A stretch of DNA of 64,000 nucleotides from Echria macrotheca (taxonomy: Eukaryota > Ascomycota > Sordariomycetes > Sordariales > Schizotheciaceae). The notes under the pieces were generated by a model. The model made no database searches. It worked only from the letters and a program-made list of their open reading frames with translations, and was not told the DNA's origin. Shown here piece after piece: positions 56,232 through 64,000 of this stretch. Each line of letters begins with the position of its first letter. Within the stretch, counting starts at the first letter, position 1. The stretch covers positions 2,170,001 to 2,234,000 of the forward strand of contig MU839827.1 in the NCBI GenBank assembly GCA_030411725.1, in the 5' to 3' direction. The translations under genes were made by a program, and so were the position numbers.

Positions 56232-57307
56232 ATGTCGCAATCCAGCGGCATATCCCGCCTCTCCTCGCCGCCAGACAGCCTCTTCCGGCCCTCAAGCGAG
56301 GAGGAGCCAGACGCGGACGACGACCGCATTCCCGCGCCTCGCTCGTCCCGGAAGACGCAGAACCAGAACCAGACCAAGCGTCCCATCCTCGAGCAGCTCA
56401 TCGAGATGGAGGAGCACGCCGCCGCCGTCGAGGCCGCTGCTGTCGCTGAAACCGCCTCCCCCCAACAAGACCAACAACCCCCCTCGACGGTCCCCACGAA
56501 GCGCAAAGCATCCGACCAAGGCCGCAAGAACAACTCCGCCTCCTCGAAAGCCCCGCGCCGCTCCGTCTCCTCCTCCTCCAAGAAGAAACCGGCCTCCTCC
56601 ACAAAACCAAAACCGAAACCACGCAAATCAAAGATCCCCAGCGTAGCCTTCGCCCTGACGGATCCCAAATCTCCCCTCGCGAAGGCTGATATCCGGGTAA
56701 CTCATCCCCCTTCCCCCCCCCAAATCAACCCCCAAAACACATAAACTAACACTGAGAAAAGGCAATCCTAATGCACCCCCTATCCTGGTCCTCCCTCACA
56801 CCCCCCGAACAACACGAAATCCTCACCCTCTTCCCAGACCCCCAAAAAAACATCCTACCCGCAGACCCCACCACTTCCACCCCCAGTACTCCCCGCCCCA
56901 ACCTAACCAGCCTAAGCAACGACGACAACTACCGCAACGACTGCGCCCGCTACGCCGAGAATTTGTCGCTAGGCCGCCACGACCCGGAGTGGCTCAGACA
57001 GGCCTGGGTAGCGCACGAGCGCCACCGCGCCGGCGATTTCGACGAGTACTTGGAGAAAGACTTTGAGAGTACTTGGGGGGAGACGTACCCGGTTGAGCAT
57101 CGGGCGTTGGTGGAGAGTAGTAGGACAAGTACGACGGCGCCGCTGCCGCCGAGGATTAGTGATTTGGAGAATTTGACGCTGGTTTCTTCCAAGTCTACCG
57201 CGTCGCCTCCTGCGAGCGCGAGCGCGGGCGGGGGGGCTGCTGCTGCTGCTGATGGAGAGGAGGAGGAGGAGGTGGGGATGCCGTCGCCTGTTGTTGTTGA
57301 TGAATGA
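56232..57307 (+). CDS. DEUBAD (ASX-homology)-like domain protein
   Basis: Two exons (56232-56696, 56762-57307) with a 65-nt intron (AACTAAC branch) encode 336 residues. Residues 1-140 are low complexity, Lys/Ser/Pro-rich, with nuclear-localisation-like KPKPKPRKSK. The conserved part (about 140-265) begins ALTDPKSPLAKADIR in exon 1 and continues AILMHPLSWSSLTPPEQHEI in exon 2, then NDDNYRNDCARYAENLSLGR and HDPEWLRQAWVAHERH. That pattern matches the fungal ASX/DEUBAD-like domain. In animals this domain (ASXL, INO80G, RPN13) binds and regulates UCH-type deubiquitinases. A nuclear chromatin role is an inference. The tail is Ala/Gly/Glu-rich. Confidence 0.82.
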
Positions 57308-57767
57308 TGATGAGGTGTGAAAGGATGAAAGGAAATCCCTTTTTGGGGGGGTGTATGGACAAAGGGCTAATTGTTTTGGGGGGAACACATGTTGTTACTG
57401 TCTGGACTTGGTGTTTTGGAAGTCCGTCTATGCCTCACTATGTCTATGAGAGCGCAGGAGGGGTGTCAGGAAGATCTGAATCATCGTCAGTCAGGCCCGG
57501 GGCATCGTCACGTAGGCCTGGAGAATAGTTAGGCAGGCCCAGCTAGATCATGATTAGGACTATCCAGTATTACACCGGAAATGGCCCAGTCCAGGTCAGG
57601 TCACCTAATAAATTACCTATTTCTCAAAAACAACTCCTCGTGGTTCAATACTCCATGTACAAACACGCCTCATCCAATGTTATCTGTAACTCCAGTCTCT
57701 CTCACTCCATGTCTGTCTGTCTCTAGCAATGCTGTATATCAAAACCACAGAGTCTAGCACTCATAAA
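57308..57767. other. Intergenic, convergent 3' ends
   Basis: Shared 3' region of the DEUBAD-like gene (+) and the aspartic protease gene (-). Two imperfect copies of an ATCGTCA..AGGCC(C/T)G motif occur near 57484 and 57506. No gene. Confidence 0.5.
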
Positions 57768-59236
57768 TCATCCAAACCTCTTGGCAAACCGCATCTCCAT
57801 CCTTGGCCCAACATCAAACACGGCAACCAGGCCCTGCATGAACACATCCCCCAGAATATACAGACCCAACCCGCCGTCGTCTCCCATGGACGACGCCCCG
57901 ATTCCCGTGGCGCAGAAGCCGGTGCGGTCGTCGACTATCTGTCTGAGTATCATATTGGCGTGGTCGGTCCAGAGCATCTGTCCGCCGATCTGAACCCCAA
58001 GGGACGGCGGGGCTGCGTTGCAAGGGACGAACCAGCCGCCTTGGGATTTGAGGTAAACTGCGGGCGGCGTGAAGTGCTCGTTTATGGAGCGGGCGATGTC
58101 TGCCTTTGTGTAAGGATACTTGTCTCAGAGACAATGAGGAGGACGTTTGGGTGGACATACCGTATGGAAATACATTGAGTGTAGTCCCGCTGTCAACGAT
58201 GACCTGCGGGAGAACCGTCTGCTCGGCCTTGCTCGTACTATTCTTCCATACCATCTTGTCGGGCGTCAGGGCGTAGTATAAATAGTCGGAACCTCCGAAA
58301 CTCTTGGGCATCTACACTTTCGATCAGCAATAGGCTCCATATATGAAAAGAGGGGAAATACCTTCTCGATGGGCACACGCGAGTAATTCCCGACCCTGAT
58401 CTCCTGCGGCACACCTCCTAGCGCCAGAAACGACTCGGACTCGTTCCTCGACAGTCCCAGACTAAAAATGTACTTGCCGATCTGGTTGGTCACCGTGGTC
58501 ACCACCGGGCTGTAGTTAACCAGGTTCTGCAGGCCGTCCTCAACCGGCGTATCGCCCTTGAAGGATTCCGTCAGACCGGGCAGACCTAAACCCAAGATAC
58601 CGCTGGATATGCCGTCGCCGACCCAAGCACCCAGCGTGGCCAGCGCAATCTGCTGCTTCGGTATCGTCACATCGGCCACGGTCAAGCTACCCGTGTTAGC
58701 ATCTATTCCACAGTATGCTGGTGTATGACTTACTCTGAATAGCCCATCTGGCCGTTGATAAAAGCGCCATAATCCCCCCCGTAGCTGATGTTGAAATGTT
58801 CTTCTATCTGCCCCCCTGGAAAGTCCCCCTTGAACCCAGGACCCATGTTACACTCTGTAACTAAACACTGGAAGCCTTCTTTGACAAACCACGTGTCGCT
58901 GCTCCCCGTGTCGATCTGGAGAGCATATCTCGTGCCCCCAGCTGTAACGGCGGCCAGGTACTCTGCCGGATGATAAACAGGGAGAGCCTTTGCGGTGCCT
59001 ATCGGGTTGGCAAGTCGCTTCCCAACGGTTTTAGCCTTCAACCTGGGATATCTGCTCATGTACAGGGCGGCTTGGGACTCTGAAACAATGTTGCGCCTTA
59101 TAAGCTGGGTGACATGTGATGTATGCGGCACTTGGTCCAGCGCCGAATTCCCCTGAGTTAATGGTGCAGCAAAACAGGTGCATCCGCTCAGCAGCAGCCC
59201 AGCAAGACCAAAGCTGGTGAGCCGTCTGCAGGCCAT
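57768..59236 (-). CDS. Secreted pepsin-like aspartic protease (A1 family)
   Basis: Four exons (59236-58734, 58686-58362, 58311-58161, 58099-57768) encode 436 residues. A signal peptide (MACRRLTSFGLAGLLLSGCT) precedes a propeptide with basic sites (KRLANP). The first catalytic Asp is D109 in IDTGSSDTW and the second is D316 in IVDSGTTLNVFPYG. The usual Tyr of the active-site flap (YGTG in pepsin) is not obvious; ISYGGDYGAF is the nearest candidate. Cys pairs occur at CLVTEC and near FVPCNAAPP/TGFCATG. The C-terminus ends without a GPI signal, so the enzyme is probably secreted or vacuolar. All introns (47-61 nt) have good donors, and a GCTAAC branch site is visible in the first. Confidence 0.9.
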
Positions 59237-60255
59237 CACGGCGACGAGTACGGTCGACCACCCCGGAACCAGACGCGCATGCCAAGGGGTGCCCAGACGG
59301 CTCCAGGCCTTGGGGAGAGACGGTTTCCCGGATATTTGTCTCAGTCGCAGTACCAGAAAGCGGGAAGCTTATCTCTACTCCCAGGATTCGGTTTCCAGCG
59401 CCGCCATTGTTGTCTTATACACGTCAAGATTACCTGTGAGGTCGGGTCGCGGGACCGAGTCGGCATCAAGATCCGGGAAGGGTGGTGGGAACACCCAGGA
59501 AGACATAGCTGCCTACAAATAGAGATCGATACTGACGAACTAACTGGGAGCTAGCCGATCCTGGAACGGGGGGGTAAACAAGCAACCGGGAGATGCCTCC
59601 CACCAAGACACCATCTCCAGGTTTGCCAAGACCTGCCCCTTAACGCCGGTTGTCACGGGGGGAGGAGGGGTACTTGCGATGCCGCGAGACGCGACACGCG
59701 ATGACAAGTCTCGGGGACGCCATGGGGACGGGGAGGGCGATAGATTGGATCAATATCGTGTCTGAGCTCAGTGGCGGCGTGCGAGAGCGTGGTCAGGACG
59801 GCTATCAGGCAAATTGGGCGTGCGAGAATAACCAGCTCCCGGCCTCCGGGTCAAGTGCAGCGCGGGATGGCAGGCGGGATATTAACGAAAACAAGAGCCG
59901 GTATTTTGAGGGGAGATACTAGTAGCTCGCTTCGAGGTTCAGAGAACGGGAATTGCGAGAGGGTGTGGCCGGTCGTCTGCTGAGAGTGGGCAGTTCTGAA
60001 AGTTAGTGGTGACGTCGGGCAAAGGTCTGCAGCGATTAACGAGCGGTAAAATACAGTGCCGCAGCGTTGAATCCGCCTTCCCGGAAAGTAAAGTCGACGC
60101 TCCACAACTGCAGTACCTATCTCACCCAGTGATCCAAACTTAGATCTAGATCTGATATCGCCCATCGCCGTCGACCGACTGCAACGCAGACTTAATTCTC
60201 CGACGCTGTCACGCTGTCTTGGCACTTTATTCTCGGTGCCAGATCGCTTTCCTTG
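59237..60255. other. Divergent promoter aspartic protease / ELP5
   Basis: About 1 kb. The open frame at 59851-60438 (-) overlaps the start of ELP5 and lacks any recognisable domain. No other feature seen. Confidence 0.55.
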
Positions 60256-61430
60256 ATGGCTCCCTCGGCTCAGGCGCACCAGCGCTCCCACAGTCTGTTG
60301 CTGCTGCAGAAGCTGCTCAGCCTCCGAGATAGCGCCAGTCCTCTGACTTTGATCCTCGACACGCTCGAGCAGGGTGCCGGACCGTTGGTGCGAGAGTTCA
60401 TCGTCCGGGCCAAGGTACCGTACCCCCCACTCTTTCACTCACTCACTCTCACTCTTAACTCACACTCCCAATACAGCTCGCCCGGTCCAAAATCATCTTC
60501 ATATCCCTAGCCACGGTAAAGAAACCCCGAGATGCCGACGTCTTCATCAAAGCCCGAGGAAAGCCCCTCAAGGCCCTCGCGGCCGAGATAGCCACCCACC
60601 TCCCCCCTCCATCAACACCCCAAAGTACGCCGTCCATCCCCTAGACTCATTTTTCTAAACTCACAAGATACACAGAAACCCTCCTAATCCTAGACACGCT
60701 AAACCCCCTAACCAACTCCCCCCACACGTCCCCCCTCCTCCCCGCCTTCCTCACCTCCCTCCTCCCCTCCCCATCCACCTCCCTCCTAGCAATCTACCAC
60801 ACCGACGTCCCCGTTCCCGTCCCCGTCCAGTCGGAATACGCCCCGCACCCCCTAACCCTCCTAACCCACCTCGCCACCACCGTCCTCCGCGTATCCAGTC
60901 TCGTGCAGACCATCGCGATAGAGCGCGCCCGCCAGCGCAGCCTCCCCCCACCAGAATGGGGCCTCGCCGAGCGGCGCGAGGGCGTCCTTATCGGTCTGCT
61001 CCCTCCTCAGAGAGAGGCAGGCGTGGTGGTAGACATGGAGATGCGACGACGGAGCGGCCGGTCCGTCGTCGGACGGTTTATCTTGTCCCCTCCCCCTCCT
61101 CTTCCTCGTCCTCTTCAGGGGAATGGGAATGGTGGAGACAAAAGGGGAACGGGGACGGGGACGGGGACGGGGAGCCTTATGCTGCTGGCGGACCATCCGG
61201 TATTCGCCACGCCGGCTGGCGCTGCGGATGAGACGGGTTCGGGCGAAGGACAAGAGCAGCATGTGACGACGTTTAGTCTGGGCCTTACGGAGAAGCAGAG
61301 GCGGGATCGGGAGGGCATCGTGCTCCCTTATTTTGATGCCCAGACGGATATCGGCGGCGGGGAGGGCGGGCGGATTCTGTATGACATGGACGGGGGGGAT
61401 GATTTTGATGATGAGGAGGATGAGATTTAA
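60256..61430 (+). CDS. ELP5: Elongator complex subunit Elp5 (Iki1)
   Basis: Three exons (60256-60414, 60477-60624, 60676-61430) encode 353 residues. The RecA-like fold start is HSLLLLQKLLSLRDSASPLT, then REFIVRAKLARSKIIFISLA across the first junction, and TLLILDTLNPL after the second. The C-terminus has the conserved TFSLGLTEKQRRDREGIVLP and GGRILYDMDGGDDFDDEED. Elp5 with Elp4 and Elp6 forms the hexameric ring that couples tRNA wobble-uridine modification by Elongator to ATP. A GGGGAC hexanucleotide run near 61145-61175 encodes a GTGTGTGTG insert typical of local slippage. Confidence 0.92.
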
Positions 61431-61954
61431 GTCTTTCCATCTTCACATCGGCATTCATTAAGATGATGGGCTCTCGATATCGAACTACCTGGGCTACCTT
61501 GGGCTATCACAGGATACTAATATGGGAGCTGTTGGGATTTGGGCATTATCTTGTACTTGCTCAACATGAAGTGGTGGGATATTGGTCACCATTTTGAAGT
61601 CGGAGCAGCATGTATAAAGTTGTGAGCGGCTCTGAATTCTGCAGTCTAACCATCCATAACGCCCCCATTAAACTCGGTGCTTGTAGAGAGATCTTGGTCC
61701 CATTCAAAATAGTGTGAATACACCCTCTTGCCCCAAGTACTCTCAACACCCCTGGAACACGAACCATGATACCCGGTGAAGCCTATCTAATAAACAAGCC
61801 TTCAAATACAATCGCTCCCCCATCCCAGAGACCAACCCAAAAGGCATCGCTCCACAAAACGCCGGCTGCCCATGGCGTCAACCGCACCATCGCTATGCAT
61901 GGTATGTTGCGACTATTAAGGAAAGAAAACCAGACCCCAGGACAGAAAACAAAT
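61431..61954. other. Intergenic, convergent 3' ends
   Basis: 3' regions of ELP5 (+) and the E2 gene (-). No gene seen. Confidence 0.6.
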
Positions 61955-62746
61955 TTAGAGGATCTTGTCATCCTCATCATCCTCCTCTTCATACTCGGCG
62001 TCGTCGTCATTCCCCTCCTCAAAATCAGCCATATCTCCATCGTCGTCATCATCGCCTGTATCGCTACCGCCAAAATCAAGCTCTTCGTCGCTCTCGGCCC
62101 AAAAGTCGGCGTCGTCTTCACTCTTAGGTGGCGGCGGGGGCTCAAAGTTCGTGGGCATCACGAAGCCGCGCGGGATGTCGCGCTTGGAGCGCTCGACGGT
62201 CGCCTGCGCCCTTTTGATGTACTCGGCGCGGTTGTCACGGTACAGAACACCGGCGTCTACATTAGCGGGCGAGTTGATCTCCGGGTCGTCGAGGAGCAGC
62301 AGCACAGAACGCAGCACGCTCTCGGCGCCCTGCAGCGGCGACCAGCGCTCGCTCGCCTCTTCCCCCGACATCAGATCCTCGCCGGGCTTGTGCAGGATCG
62401 AGATGCACAGCTGGCCGTCGGCGTAGATATTGGGGTGCGTGATGGGTATCAGAAACCGAAACTTGGGCGGCTGGTACGGGTACTCCTCCGAGAATATCAT
62501 TTCGGCGCGGAAGTATCCGCCGTTGAAGTAGCTGTCGGGGTTGATCACCATGAGCGCGAACCGCCACTTCAGCAGATTGTCCATATCGTCCTGTTTGTGA
62601 GAGACAAAACATCAGCACTTGATATAATAACTTGATTGCAAAATAAAAGAGAGCCGTACATCTTCGAAGTGAATCCACTTCTCCTTACGGAGAGTCTTCA
62701 TCTCGCTCATGAGGCGCGTCTTGGCCCCGGTCGGCCCCCCAGGCAT
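61955..62746 (-). CDS. CDC34: Ubiquitin-conjugating enzyme E2, Cdc34 type
   Basis: Two exons (62746-62660, 62590-61955) with a 69-nt intron encode 240 residues. The catalytic Cys is C91 in YADGQLCISILHKPGED, preceded by H81-P82-N83. The long loop after it (SGEEASERWSPLQGAESV) is the insertion that marks the Cdc34/Ubc7 group, followed by DDPEINSPANVDAGVLYRD. The last 50 residues are strongly acidic (DDDDDGDMADFEEG, then DDDAEYEEEDDEDDK), the Cdc34-type tail that speeds E2-SCF association. Cdc34 works with SCF ligases to ubiquitinate cell-cycle and other targets. The first exon is fixed by the helix-1 sequence (KTRLMSEMKTLRKEKWIHFED). Confidence 0.92.
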
Positions 62747-64000
62747 CTTGGTGTATCCGCGAGGAGGTTTCGGGACACTTGATAGGTAGAGACTGTCAAG
62801 ATTCTATCACCCTCCTTCTTTGCTGGTGAGACTCGAAGCGTCGGTTGCTAGATGGCTGCTTGCTGTCGACGTGCGCACTGTGGTGGTGGGATGACGGGGA
62901 AGTCGAGTCTCGAAACCCGGGACTCGGGAGCGATGGCGGGGCGCGTAGTCGTGGTCGGCGGAGGTTTAAAAGTTCCCCGCTATGGCAGGGTAGGAAAATA
63001 TAAGTAGCAAGCCGAACTACCGGGTTTAGGATGAAAAAAGACGAGGGCAAATAGGCCGAGGAGAGAGTGTGGAAAACTCGGGCGTCCGGGACCTTGCCTT
63101 TTATTTGCTATCGGGTCGAGATGGGAATTCTCATGCGGCAGGCACGAACTTTATCAGGAAGAGGGGCGGTGACTTTAACAGGTTCCTGAAATCGGACTGG
63201 CTGAGACCAACCCACCCCTGGCAGCCTCTGCTGAGTGACTCCACAAAGACAGCGGGCCAACCACTGGCACTCGTCGGGCCAGCGTCAACGTGATGCTTCT
63301 GTCACTCAGCTTGTCACTGACCGTGCAAGCCGTGGTGGGTGCGTTCCAGATCAAGGTTTCCATGGAACCCGATCCAGCGAGCCGGATCGCGAATCCCACC
63401 GTCACATATGTACACTGAGTACACAAATAGAATCGCATCGATACCCACCCAACCACCACACCATCACCAAACCCCTAAACGCCGTTAATCCCCGTCATCG
63501 TGTTTTCAGCACAAACCCTCGTAGGCCGCAGCGCTTGTCCAAAATATTCCGTGATCCCCTCGTGATTCTGAGAATTTCTGGGCCTCCGACAAGGACAAAA
63601 GTCTCTGTTTCCGTTCATGCCGTGATTTGGCGATGTGTCTGTCGGTCGCCACCTGCATGCAGCATGCTGATTCGGAGTTGGATCCAGGAGTAATGTGACC
63701 GCTCATCGGCCGTCTTTTTTCCTTACCGTGGCAAACAATCATCATCGGAATTTCCCGCACCGCCTTGACTGCTGAGAGGAGCTGACCGCTCACCGCTTCC
63801 CTAACGTGGAGAAATATGGCCTTTGTTGTCATGTCTGTCATCTCATGTATCACCCGCAGGCACTTTGGCATGAGTAAAGACAACTGAAACTGTATTTGGG
63901 TATCGACCAGAAACGCCTACCTCCCACCAAATGTCCAGTTTTGCAAACCTACAATCTCAACCGCCTTCGCCGGCATATCCTTACACAAGAGAGATCAAAT
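62747..64000. other. Intergenic to window end
   Basis: 5' side of the E2 gene and beyond. The frames at 63235-63693 (+) and 63506-63883 (-) have no recognisable content. I see no partial gene entering from the right edge. Confidence 0.5.

Noticed and set aside
61766..62635. 289-codon open frame on the plus strand
   Set aside because: Lies opposite the E2 gene, whose catalytic motifs and splice sites are clear. The frame arises from the acidic codons read in reverse.
1..64000. CRISPR arrays, insertion sequences, prokaryotic operons, rRNA genes
   Set aside because: None seen; spliced genes with eukaryotic families throughout make prokaryotic features implausible.

Overview
This window comes from the nuclear genome of a filamentous ascomycete (Pezizomycotina). 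The gene set (TRAPP-II Trs120, a HypA-type protein, an Ams2/Spt21 GATA protein, bifunctional PABA synthase, nuclear-encoded ATP synthase subunit c), the short introns (mostly 45-90 nt, GTANGN donors, RCTRAC-type branch sites just before YAG) and the moderately GC-rich coding DNA all fit a Sordariomycete. I cannot name the species from the sequence. Nothing is bacterial, viral or obviously mobile, and I found no rRNA, tRNA, CRISPR array or transposon.

Layout from left to right: a long Sec7/PH ARF exchange factor (1463-5908, -); an ECM14-type pseudo-carboxypeptidase (-); an unrecognised conserved-looking protein (+); a secreted, probably GPI-anchored PEBP-fold protein (+); an AIF-like FAD oxidoreductase (+); an Ams2/Spt21-type GATA regulator (+); RPA3 (-, three exons); a CREB/ATF bZIP factor (+); mitochondrial ATP synthase subunit c (-); ALB1 (-); a membrane-anchored ubiquitin protease (+); a triose-phosphate-type transporter with a 6-nt exon (+); TRS120 (+); PABA synthase (+); VPS55 (-); proteasome alpha subunit PRE5 (+); a LOG-family enzyme (-); a CLPTM1-family membrane protein (+); an unknown Cys-rich protein (+); SEC22 (-); a DEUBAD-like protein (+); a pepsin-like protease (-); ELP5 (+); and a CDC34-type E2 (-). 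Splice structures were rebuilt by hand from the frame, GT/AG sites and family conservation. The exon sums of every spliced gene are multiples of three.

The genes are not a pathway cluster. Most are housekeeping: membrane traffic (Sec7, TRS120, VPS55, SEC22), ubiquitin/proteasome (UBP, PRE5, CDC34), genome and expression (RPA3, Ams2/Spt21, ELP5, ALB1), and metabolism (PABA synthase, LOG). Gene-poor gaps of about 2.3 kb flank the subunit c gene.

I did not find a new multi-gene system. The strongest oddity is the bZIP gene: an 18-residue repeat continues in the same frame through a TAA stop for 65 more codons. This points to stop-codon readthrough, a recent C-to-T nonsense change, or a sequencing error. 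Other notable points are the 6-nt exon, a 70-residue loop inside the GATA finger, the Lys that replaces the catalytic Glu in ECM14, and a yeast-mitochondrial-like subunit c encoded in the nucleus.
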